Positions 53,183-63,200 of a DNA stretch of 64,000 bases are shown here, one piece after another; position 1 is the first letter of the stretch; each line of letters starts with the position of its first letter. The position numbers and the translations under genes are program-made. The stretch covers positions 32,924 to 96,923 of the forward strand of contig DASPLX010000006.1 in the NCBI GenBank assembly GCA_035627375.1, given 5' to 3'. Origin of the DNA: DASPLX01 sp035627375. Lineage in GTDB: Bacteria > Pseudomonadota > Gammaproteobacteria > Burkholderiales > Burkholderiaceae_D. The notes under the pieces are model-generated. The model saw only the letters and a list, made by a program, of their open reading frames with translations, had not been told where the DNA came from and searched no databases.

Positions 53183-56100
53183 CTATGCCGGGATGTTTTC
53201 GGGCACCGCGGAATCGAAGCGCGCCAATTCGCGCCGCAGCAGGCGCGACACCCGCATGACTTCCGCCGTTTCCAGCAGTTCCCAATGGTCGCCGCGCACC
53301 AGTTCCATGCGCCATGTGCCGAGCGCGCGCCGGCGCCAGAAGGCGCTGCCCTCGCGCAGGAACGGCCGATCCCTTCCGCCGATGGCTTGCACCAGCACCA
53401 GGCGCGCCGCCGAGGCCGGCACCTCGTAATCGCGCACGCACGCGCGGTTGTGGTTATAGATGTTGAAATACTGCTCGATCTGCTGGTCCTCGATGCCCGG
53501 ATACATTCCGTTGAACTTGACCAGCTTGTCGCGGAATTCCGCGAGCTCGACCGGCTTGACCATGGCGCGATGCGCCGGATCTTCCAATCCCTGCGTATCG
53601 AGCAGCACCACCGTCACCCTGTCATGTCCCGCCGCCGTCAGCCGGCGTCCCATCTCGAAGGCGATCAAGCCGCCGAACGACAGGCCGAGGATGATCAGGT
53701 CCTGGTCGGCGACCGGCTCGATCAGCGCGAGGTACGCCTGTGCCATGGCCTCGATCGAGGGCAGGAAGGTTTCTCCCGGGTTCACGCCGGGCGATTGGAT
53801 GCCGTACACGCCGCAATCCTCGGGCAGCACTTTCGCCAGCGACAGATAGCAGAACGCCGTGCCGCCCGCCGGATGGATGCACACCACCTTGCGCCGGCCG
53901 TCGCCCTTGCGGAACTCGATCAGATTGCCGGTGTCGGCGCCGGAACCGCCGCTCCGCAGCAAGGCGCCCAGCCGTTCGATGGTGGGATGCAGCATGATGT
54001 CGCGGATCGGCAGCGCCACCCCGAATTCCTCGCGGATCGCGTGTCCCATCTTGATCGCGGAAATCGACGTGCCGCCGACGTCGAAGAAACTGTCGCGGAT
54101 GCCGATGTCGGTTTGCAGCAATACCCGCTTCCAGATCTGGTACAGGCTCAGCTCGATATGATCGCGCGGGCTGGCCAGGTTGACCTGGCGCAGGCCGCCG
54201 AGGCGGTTCGCCAGCGCGATCAAGGCATCGCGGTCCAGCTTGCCGTTCGGCGTCTGCGGCAATGCCGGCACCTCGACGAAGGCGGCGGGGATCATGTAGC
54301 CCGGCAGGCGCTGTTCCAGGGCGGCGCGCCATTCGGAGGCATGCATCGGCTTGGCCTCTCCCGGGCGCTCGATGCCGGCGATCAGCCTCGGCTCGCCGGC
54401 GCCGTCCCGGTCGATCACGACCACGGCCTCCCGCACGTCGGGCAGGCCCAGCAACGCGGCTTCGATCTCGCCCAGCTCGATGCGGAATCCGCGCAGCTTG
54501 ACCTGGTGGTCCTGCCGCCCCAGGTATTCGATGTCGCCGTCGGGCAGGTAGCGCGCGATATCGCCGGTGCGGTACATGCGTCCGCCCGCCGTCTCGCCGT
54601 AGGGATCGGGCAGGAAGCGCTCGGCGGTGAGATCCGGCCGGTTCAGATAGCCGCGCGCCAGGCCGATGCCGCCGATGTACAGTTCGCCGGCCACGCCGAC
54701 CGGCACCGGGTTCAAGGCTTCATCGAGAAGATAGATGCGCGTGTTGTCCAGCGGGCGGCCGATCGGGCATTGGCGGTCCAGGTCTTGCATGCGCGAGTAC
54801 GCGCTGCTGTAGATGCTGGTTTCCGTGGGGCCGTAACCGTTCAGGATGCGCAGCCCCGGCAGCGCCTGCTGCATCCGGAACAGCCCGCGCTCCGGCAGCG
54901 GTTCGACGCCGACCAGCAGTTGCCGCAGGGCGAGGCCGGCCAGTCTTTCCGCGGGCGCTTCGCAGATCCACTTGACGAACGCCGGCGGCAGGTAGCCTTG
55001 CGCTATGCGCTGCCGGCGCATCCATTCCATCAAGGCTTCCGGATCGGTGCGCAGCATGTCGGGCACCAGGTGCAGGATGCCGCCGGTCGTCAGCGGCAGG
55101 AAAATCTCCTGCGCCGAGACGTCGAAGCCGACGTTGGTCCACTGGGCGGCGGCCTGTCCCGGCAGCGCGCCGAATTGGCGCACCCAGAAGTCGAACAGAT
55201 TGGCGACGCCGCCGTGCGCCACGGCGACGCCCTTGGGACGCCCGGTGGAACCCGAGGTGTAGATCACGTAAGCGAGATTGGCTTCTTGCACCGCGACCGG
55301 CGGCGCCTCCTCGCCGGCGCCGCCGGCCGCGACAGCGTCGAGCCGCCGCCAGCGGCCGTCGCGCTCGTCGCCGTCGGTGATGATCAGCGCCGGCGCCGCA
55401 TCCTCGATCATGGCGTCGAGCCGTTCGGCGGGATGGCTCGGATCGAGCGGCATATAGGCGGCGCCCGCCTTGAGAATGCCCAGCATGCCGACCACCATGT
55501 CGATCGAGCGCCGCATGCACAGCCCGACCCGGTCGTCGGGCCGCACGCCGTGCGCGATCAAGCCATGCGCCAGCCGGTTCGCGCGCCGGTCGAGTTCGCG
55601 GTAGGTGATGGAAGCGTCGTCGGCCACCACGGCCGCCTGATCGCCGCGCGCCAGGACCTGTTCTTCGAACCGCGCGGCGAGGGTCGCGGGTTCGGCCCGG
55701 CGGCGGCCGGTCGCGTTCCATGCATGCAGCTGGCGCCGCCGCTCTTCACGGTCGAGCAATTGCAGCTGCCCGGTCTCGCGGCCCGCATCCTCCGCGATCT
55801 GGCGCAGCAAATGCCGGTAATGCCCGGCCAGCCGCTCGATCGTGGAATGATCGAACAGGTCGGTGTTGTACTCGAAGCCGATGTGCAGCTCGTCGCCCCG
55901 TTCGGTGACTTCGACCGACAAATCGAACTTGGCCGCTTCGGTGCTGGTGGACAGCGGCGTCAGCGTCAGTCCGGGCAACTCCATGCGCCCGCGCGGCAGG
56001 TTCTGCACCGCCAGCATCACCTGGAACAACGGCGAATAGCTGGTGTGCCGCTCCGGCTTGAGAATGTTCACCAGGTGATCGAAAGGCAGGTCCTGGTTGG

Positions 56101-57274
56101 CGTACGCATCGAGCACGTGCTGCCGGACCTGCCGCAGCAGATCATCGAAGCGCTGCCGGCCGTCGAGCCGGCTGCGGATGACCAGCGTATTGATGAAGTG
56201 CCCGATCAAGGGCTCGACTTCGCTGCGGTTGCGATTGGCGAACGGCGTGCCGATGCAGATGTCGTCCTGCCTGCTGTAGCGCCACAGCAGCACGGACAAG
56301 GCGGCCAGCAGGGTCGTGAACAAGGTGCACTCGGTGCGGCGGCCGAGCTCGCGCAAGCCGCTGGTCGCGGCCGCATCGAGCGTCACCGCATGCATGCGGC
56401 CGAAATAGCGCTGCACCGCCGGTCGCGGACGGTCGGTGGGCAAGGCCAGCAAGGCCGGCGCGCCGGCGAGCTGGCGCTTCCAATAGTCGATCTGCTTTTG
56501 CAGCGCCGCGTCCTGCAGCATGCGCTGCTGCCAGCAGGCGTAATCGGGATACTGGATAGCCAGTTCCGGCAAGGGCGCGGGCTTGCCTTCGCAACGGGCG
56601 CGGTAGGCGGTCGTGATTTCATGGATCAGGATGCCGATCGACCAGCCGTCGGCCGCGATATGGTGCACGTTGAGCAGCCACCAGTGCTCGTGCTCGGCCA
56701 GCTTGAGCAAGCCGCTGCGGATCACGGGGCCTTCCGTCAGGTTGAACGGCGCGAGCGCATCGGCTTGCACCAGCATGCGGGCGCGCAGCAAGCGTTCCTG
56801 TTCGGGCAAGGCGCTAAGATCGACGACCTCGATGCGCGCGGCGGCGTCGGCATGGATATGCTGCATCGGCTCGCCCTCGACGCTGCTGAAGGTCGTGCGC
56901 AACGCCTCATGCCGGCGGATGACGTCGTTCAGACTCCGCTCCAGCATGGCGACATCGAGCTTTCCCTGCACGCCGATGGCGACCGGGTTGTTATAGAAGG
57001 GATTGCCGGGCGCCAGCTGATCGAGGAACCATAGCTGGCGCTGCGAGAACGAGAGCGGCACATGATCGAGCGAGGCGGGCCGGCGCGGAATGGCGTCGGC
57101 GTCCGGCGGCGTGCCCTGGAGGATCGCGATGATTTCCTGCTTGTGCCGTTTCAGGCCTTCCAGCAATTCGGGCGTCAGGAAGCCGCGCGGCGCCTTGCAG
57201 CGCAGCTTGTCGCCTTCGATTTCCAGGCCGATCTCATGGGCGGTCAGGAAATCCAGTAATTCATAGGCCGTCAT
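53183..57274 (-). CDS. NRPS: TubC docking-C-A-T-TE
   Basis: 1,363 residues from ATG 57274. The start overlaps the stop of the upstream synthetase (ATGA) and has GAGGTGG upstream; the open frame continuing to 59668 is antisense-like noise. Order: TubC-type N-terminal docking domain (~1-50, MTAYELLDFLTAHEIGLEIE), LCL-type C (LSFSQRQLWFLDQL ~72, HHIAADGWS ~205), A (YTSGSTGRPKG ~675), T (DVGGTSISAIK ~1068), TE (GLSFGG ~1198, GDHWEL near the end). Specificity letters read D-V-Q-Y-L-G-G-I-Y-K, which I cannot assign. It should accept the chain from the Ox-ended upstream synthetase, add one residue and release it. A terminal TE here is unexpected because another synthetase follows. Confidence 0.95.
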   Translation of the reverse strand: MTAYELLDFLTAHEIGLEIEGDKLRCKAPRGFLTPELLEGLKRHKQEIIAILQGTPPDADAIPRRPASLDHVPLSFSQRQLWFLDQLAPGNPFYNNPVAIGVQGKLDVAMLERSLNDVIRRHEALRTTFSSVEGEPMQHIHADAAARIEVVDLSALPEQERLLRARMLVQADALAPFNLTEGPVIRSGLLKLAEHEHWWLLNVHHIAADGWSIGILIHEITTAYRARCEGKPAPLPELAIQYPDYACWQQRMLQDAALQKQIDYWKRQLAGAPALLALPTDRPRPAVQRYFGRMHAVTLDAAATSGLRELGRRTECTLFTTLLAALSVLLWRYSRQDDICIGTPFANRNRSEVEPLIGHFINTLVIRSRLDGRQRFDDLLRQVRQHVLDAYANQDLPFDHLVNILKPERHTSYSPLFQVMLAVQNLPRGRMELPGLTLTPLSTSTEAAKFDLSVEVTERGDELHIGFEYNTDLFDHSTIERLAGHYRHLLRQIAEDAGRETGQLQLLDREERRRQLHAWNATGRRRAEPATLAARFEEQVLARGDQAAVVADDASITYRELDRRANRLAHGLIAHGVRPDDRVGLCMRRSIDMVVGMLGILKAGAAYMPLDPSHPAERLDAMIEDAAPALIITDGDERDGRWRRLDAVAAGGAGEEAPPVAVQEANLAYVIYTSGSTGRPKGVAVAHGGVANLFDFWVRQFGALPGQAAAQWTNVGFDVSAQEIFLPLTTGGILHLVPDMLRTDPEALMEWMRRQRIAQGYLPPAFVKWICEAPAERLAGLALRQLLVGVEPLPERGLFRMQQALPGLRILNGYGPTETSIYSSAYSRMQDLDRQCPIGRPLDNTRIYLLDEALNPVPVGVAGELYIGGIGLARGYLNRPDLTAERFLPDPYGETAGGRMYRTGDIARYLPDGDIEYLGRQDHQVKLRGFRIELGEIEAALLGLPDVREAVVVIDRDGAGEPRLIAGIERPGEAKPMHASEWRAALEQRLPGYMIPAAFVEVPALPQTPNGKLDRDALIALANRLGGLRQVNLASPRDHIELSLYQIWKRVLLQTDIGIRDSFFDVGGTSISAIKMGHAIREEFGVALPIRDIMLHPTIERLGALLRSGGSGADTGNLIEFRKGDGRRKVVCIHPAGGTAFCYLSLAKVLPEDCGVYGIQSPGVNPGETFLPSIEAMAQAYLALIEPVADQDLIILGLSFGGLIAFEMGRRLTAAGHDRVTVVLLDTQGLEDPAHRAMVKPVELAEFRDKLVKFNGMYPGIEDQQIEQYFNIYNHNRACVRDYEVPASAARLVLVQAIGGRDRPFLREGSAFWRRRALGTWRMELVRGDHWELLETAEVMRVSRLLRRELARFDSAVPENIPA

Positions 57275-60200
57275 ATTTCCACCTCTTCCATGTCGGCGGC
57301 GTCCGCCTCGGTTATCGACCGTTCGGCGGAGAAATGCTCCACCTGGCTCATCCGTTCCGCGCCGTCGCCGCGCAAGCCGCCGATCATGGAATAGATCAGG
57401 CGATGCGTCGGACCCAGCGCGAACAACGCCGCCAGCGGCGCCGCATCCACGCTTCCCACGCCGCACAGGCCGATCTTGCGTTCCGCTGCCGCCGCCGTCA
57501 GCAGCTGGGCCATGGCCCCCGCCTCGACGTGGCAGAAATCCAGGCTCTTGTCGCCGTAGAGCGGTCGGATGGCGGCCAGCTCGGCGATGAAGAACAGCGA
57601 AAAGGCGGCGCCCTCGAACATCGGCCGGTTCACGAAGTAGTCGTACAGTTCCGACGACAGCTCGCCGCCAGCGCCCAGCGGGACCAGGCGATGATCCTTG
57701 GGGTCGTAATAATAGGCGCCGCCCGGCATGCCGCCGACGCGGCCGGGCTTCACGTACAAGTAGGTCTGGACCGGATAGAGTCCGCCGGCCGAGGCATACA
57801 GGTACTTGGGCTGCCCGGCCACCTGCCGTTGCGACAGGAAGGCGAGCAAGCCGGAGAGATCCCGCGCCGGCATCGGCTCCTGCCTGAAGTCGCGCACCGA
57901 GCGGTATTGCGAATACAGCCGCTCGAATGCCGGATCGTCGGGCGCCGCCAGCGCGACCGCCTGCGCGCCATGCGGAAACACGCGGCGTCCCGGTTCGCGC
58001 GCCTTGAACTCCTTGCGCGCCTCCGGGTCGTCGATGGCTTGATCTGCCGCGCCGGCGCTGCTGATCCTTTGCGCGGCTGCGGCGATGGCTCTCTTGCCGG
58101 CTTCCTCGCGATACATGCCGACCAGGTCGCTCAAGGTCGGCTGCGCCATGAAGCGCGCCAGGCGCGGCCTGAACTGCAACGCGGTCGACAAGGCGTTGCT
58201 GATGCGGACGATGTCGATCGATGTCGCGCCCAGGTTCAACAGGTTGGCCGCCGGCGCGATGCCGGACAGCTTGAGCGTGCTTTCCACGATCTCGACGATG
58301 CGTTGCTCGTCGGGCCCGTTCAAGACCATGGGCGCGGCTTCCTCGACCGCCAGCACGGGATCGGGCAGGCGGCCGCGGTCGACCTTGCCGTTGGCCGACA
58401 ACGGCATGGCGTCCAGGAAGGTGATCGAGGACGGCACCATGTAGGCCGGCAGCTTGGCGGCCAGGTGCGCCGTCAGGACGGCGGCATCGCGCTTGCCTTC
58501 GACCGGAACCACGTACGCTGCCAGGCGCTTTTCCTGGCGTTCCGTGCCGATGACGCGCACCGCCGCCGACTGGACCGACGCATGCGCTTCCAGCGTCGAT
58601 TCGATTTCGCCCAGCTCGATGCGATAACCCTGGATCTTGACCTGGCCGTCTTCGCGGCCGAGGAACTCGATGTTGCCGTCGGGCAGATAGCGGCCCAGGT
58701 CGCCGGTGCGGTACAGGCGTTCGCCGGTCTCGGGATGGATGACGAAGCTGGCGTCGGTGCGCGCCTTGTCGCGCCAATAACCCTGCGCCAGGCCGATGCC
58801 GCCGATATACAGATGCCCCGGCACCCAGGTCGGCCGCGACTGCATGAAATCGTCGAGCACATGGAATTGCTGGTTCTTCATCGCCTTGCCGTACGGGATG
58901 CTTCTCCACTCGGGCGCGACCGCGCCGATCGGATAGCAGATCGACCAGATCGACGCTTCCGTCGCGCCGCCCAGGCTCGCCACGCTCGCCTGCGGCAGCA
59001 GCGCGCGCCAGCGCGCCGGCAGGGCGACCGGAATCCAGTCGCCCGACAGCAGCGCCAGCCGCAGCGTGGACGGCAGCGTCGCGCCGCCGCTCTCCGCGTA
59101 TTCCACCAGCATGCCGAGCAAGGCCGGCACCGAATTCCAGACGGTCACGCCATGCGCTTGCAGCAATTCGCACCAATGCGCCGGGTCGCGCGCCAGTTCG
59201 GGCGCCAGGATGACCACGGCGGCGCCGGCGGCCAGCGTGCCGAAGAAGTCGAACACCGATAAATCGAAACTCAGCGACGAGATCGCCAGCACGCGGTCGG
59301 CCGGGACGACATCGAAACGCTCGTTCATGTCGAGCAGCGTATTGACCGCGCCGCGATGATCGATCATGACGCCCTTGGGCAAGCCGGTGGAACCGGAGGT
59401 ATAGATCACATAAGCCAGGTCCGTTTCGGCGAGCGCGACCGGTCGCAGCGGAAGGTCGCATGTCTCGTCGAACGCACGGTCCACATCGATGCGCAGCATG
59501 CCCTCGGGCAGCGCGACACGCTCCCGCAGGCAGGACTGCGTCAACACGATCCTGACCGCCGCCTGCTCCAGCAGATGGTGCACGCGCTCCTGCGGCAAGG
59601 CGGGATCGATCGGCAGATAGGCACCGCCGGCATAGAGGATCGCCAGTGTGCCGAGCACCTGCTCCCAACCGCGTTCCATCATCACGGCCACCAGCTGGTT
59701 CGGCACGACGCCGTGCGACTGCAGCCGCGCGCCCAGCTTCCGGGCGGCATTCCGCAGTTCGCCGTAACCCAGGCTGCGCTCCGGCGCGATCACCGCGACC
59801 GCGTCCGGCGCCGCCACGGCCTGCCGCTCGAACAATTCATGCATGCGCAGGCCGTGATCGGGCGTCAGCTCGTAGCAAGGCGCGGGCAAGCGCGTGAACG
59901 GCAGCAGGCTGGCCGCGCTCGCCTCCCAGGCTTGCGCATCGTCCAGGCGCGCGAGCAGGTCGCGGTAAGCGGCGAACATGTCGGCGATCATGTTTTCCGG
60001 GAACAAGTCGTCGATGCTGTCCCAGTTGAAGTAGAGCTTGCCGTCCTGCTCCAGGATCGTGTGGTCGATCCACACTTGCGGCGTCTGGGTGATGCTGAAG
60101 ACGGGCTTGCCGCCCAGGGCTTGCGACAGGCTGTAATCCTTCTCGCCCGCGACCATCTCGCTGAGCGTGCTGTTGAACACGATCGGCATCGCGGTTTGCT

Positions 60201-63200
60201 GCACGCCGCGCGCCTGCGACAATTCGCGGATCAGTTGCACGCCGCTGACCGCCGAGTGGTCCATGTCCTGCCAGAGCCGGTCCTGCAGCAGGCGCGCCTG
60301 CTCGGCGAAACTGGCGCCGCCGGCCATCTCCACCTCCAGCAATACCACCGACGTGAAGTCGCCGATCACGGTATTGACGTCGGGATGCAGCGGCAGGCGG
60401 TTGAACAGCGGCAGGCTGAGCGTGAAGCGCGGCTGGCGGCTCCACAAGGCAAGCACGCCGGCGAACGCCGTGAGCAGCATGACCGACGGCGTCACCGACA
60501 GCTGGCTGGCGACGGCTTTCATGCGCGACCAGCGCGCGGCCGGGATGCTCAGGTCGCGCCGCACGAAATGCGGCCGCCCGATGGTTTCCGGCTGGCGCAC
60601 CAGCGTCAGCGCCGGCGCCGGCGCCAGGTTCGGCAACCTCTCGCGCCAGTAGCGCAAGGCGCGCTGGTGGCGCGGCGAGCCGTGCAGCGCCCGTTCCGCG
60701 AGCACGTAATCGCGGAAGGTCAGGTTCAGCGGCGGCAATTCCAGCGCCGGGTTCTCGTACAGCAGCATGAGCTCGCGCTCCAGGATCTGGCTGCTCGCCG
60801 CATCGATGATCAAGGCATCCAGGCTGATGTGGAGATGCACGGCGCCGTCGTCGAGCACGCTCAAGCCGAATTCGAACAGCGGCCAGCGGCCGGCGTCGAA
60901 TACCTGGTGCGACATCCGTTCGCGCGTCTCCGCCAGCGCGGCGGCGACCCGCTCCGCGTCGAGTCCGCGCAGATCCCGGCGCGGCATCGCGTAACGCGGC
61001 ACGGAGGCCAGCACTTGCTGGGTGCCGTCGCGGTTGAATATCGCCCGCAGCATGTCGTGGCGTTCGATCAGCCGGTTGAGCGCATTCGTAAACCGCTCCT
61101 CGTCGAACGCCGGCACCCATGCCTCCCCGTATCCATGCGCGCCGACGCCGCCGAGGCCGATGGTGGCCTCGCGGCCGACCCAGTAGGCCTGTTGAATGTC
61201 GGTCAACGGGAAAGGTTCGTAGCGATGCTCCCAATCGGGCTGCAAGGCGGCGAAGGCATAGCCGTCGTCCGCCGTGTCCGCCGCCTCGGCCGTTCCTGCT
61301 CCGCCCTGGGCCGCGTCGTCGGCCGGCTTGCGCGCCGCCTCGTTTTGCAATGCCTCGACCAGGTCGGCCAGGACCGGTTTCTGGAACAGGCGGCGCAGCG
61401 TCAATTTGACCGGCAATTGCAGATTGATCGCATGCACCAGTCGTGTCGCCAGCAGCGAATGCCCGCCGAGCGCGAAGAAATTGTCTTGCGCGCCGACCCG
61501 TTCCACGCGCAGGATGCCGGCCCAGATGCGCGCCATCCCGGCTTCGAGCTCGTTGCGCGGCGCGACGTAGGCTTCCGCACTCCGCGGCGCGTCGGGTGCC
61601 GGCAGCGCCTGGCGATCGATCTTGCCGTTGGTGGTGAGCGGCAAGCGCTCCAGGCCGACCCAGCGCGTCGGCACCATGTGGTCGGGAACATGCCGCTGCA
61701 GGTATTGGCGCAAGATCTCGGCATCGGCGTCGCCGACGACGTAGGCCACCAGGTGCTTGTCGCCGGGCCGGTCCTCGCGCACGACGGCGACCGCCTCCCG
61801 CACCTGCGGATGCTGCTGGAGCAGGTATTCGATCTCGCCGAGTTCGACGCGGAAGCCGCGCAGCTTGACTTGCGTGTCCGCGCGGCCGATGTATTCGATC
61901 GCGCCGTCGGGCCGATAGCGCGCCAGGTCGCCGGAGCGATACATGCGCGAGCCCGGCGCGCCGAAGGGATCCGGCACGAATCGTTCCGCCGTCAGGCCCG
62001 GCTGGTTCAGATAGCCGCGCGCCAATCCGGCGCCCGCGATGTACAGCTCGCCCGTGACGCCGATCGGCACCGGGTTGCAAGCGGCATCCAGCACGTACAT
62101 CCGGACATTCGCGATCGGCTTGCCGATCGGCGGAAGGCTGGGCCAGGCCGCCGATTCCGCGGTCGGCAACGCATGCTGGGTGACGACATGGGTTTCGGTC
62201 GGCCCATACTGGTTGTACAGGCAGGCGCCGCCGAGTTCGTGCAGCAAGGCGCGCAGATCGTCGTTGACTTGCAAGGCCTCGCCGGCCGTGATGATTTCGC
62301 AGCGGCCTGGCGGTGTTTCGATCTGCGTTTCGTTCTGCGCATCGATCTGTGCCTCGGCCGGCGCTTCGCTCGCTCGCGGCGCGCGCAGGCTTGCCATCTG
62401 CTGCAATACCGCGAACGGCAGGAAGGCGCGCTGGATATCGTGTTCTACGATGAAACGCTGCAACTGTCCCAGGTCCTTGCGGCGCTCCTCGCTCATCAGC
62501 ACCAGCGTTCCGCCCTGGCATAACGTGCTCCAGATTTCCTGGAACGAGACGTCGAAGCTGATCGACGCGAATTGCAAGACCCGCAGCGGCGCGCAAGCAT
62601 TGCCGGATGCGCGATGCAGTTGCCAGTCCAGCAGGTTATGCAAACCCCGCCAGGTCTGGCCGACGCCCTTGGGACGTCCGGTGGAGCCCGAGGTATAGAT
62701 CACGTAGACCAGGTTCGCTCCGTCGACTTGCGTCCGCGGATTGGCGGCGGGCATCGTCGCCTCGATCTCGTGCAGCGCATCGAGACAGAGTACCGGAACG
62801 GCGCCGGCCGGCAGCTTGTCTTGCAGGCGCGAGAGGGTCAGCAGCAGCGCCGGGGCGCTGTCCCGCAGCATGTGGCTCAAGCGTTCGGCCGGATAGGCCG
62901 GGTCCAGCGGCACGTAGGCCCCGCCCGCCTTCAGCACCGCCAGGATGCCCACCACCATCTCCAGCGACCGCTCCACGCACAAGGCCACCCGCGCGTCCGG
63001 TCCCACGCCTTGCGCGCGCAGGTAATGCGCCAGACGGTTGGCGCGCGCATTCAAGTCGCCGTAGCTCAGGCATTGGCCCTCGTATTCGACGGCGACGGCA
63101 CCGGGATAGCGCTCGGCCTGGGCTTCGAACAACTCATGCAGGCAGCGGTCGTCGACAGGCTCCGCTTCCGTGCGGTTCCACTCCACCAGCATCCGCTGCC

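Noticed and set aside
46775..57034. Very long open frame (3,419 codons) on the + strand
   Set aside because: It is antisense to two clear NRPS genes. Its translation is rich in Arg, Gln, Ala and His with no domain, as expected from the complement of GC-rich coding DNA.
57275..59668. Upstream extension of the second synthetase to 59668
   Set aside because: This part is out of frame with, and overlaps, the Cy-A-T-Ox synthetase. The translation is Arg-rich noise and the real start has an RBS and ATGA overlap at 57274.
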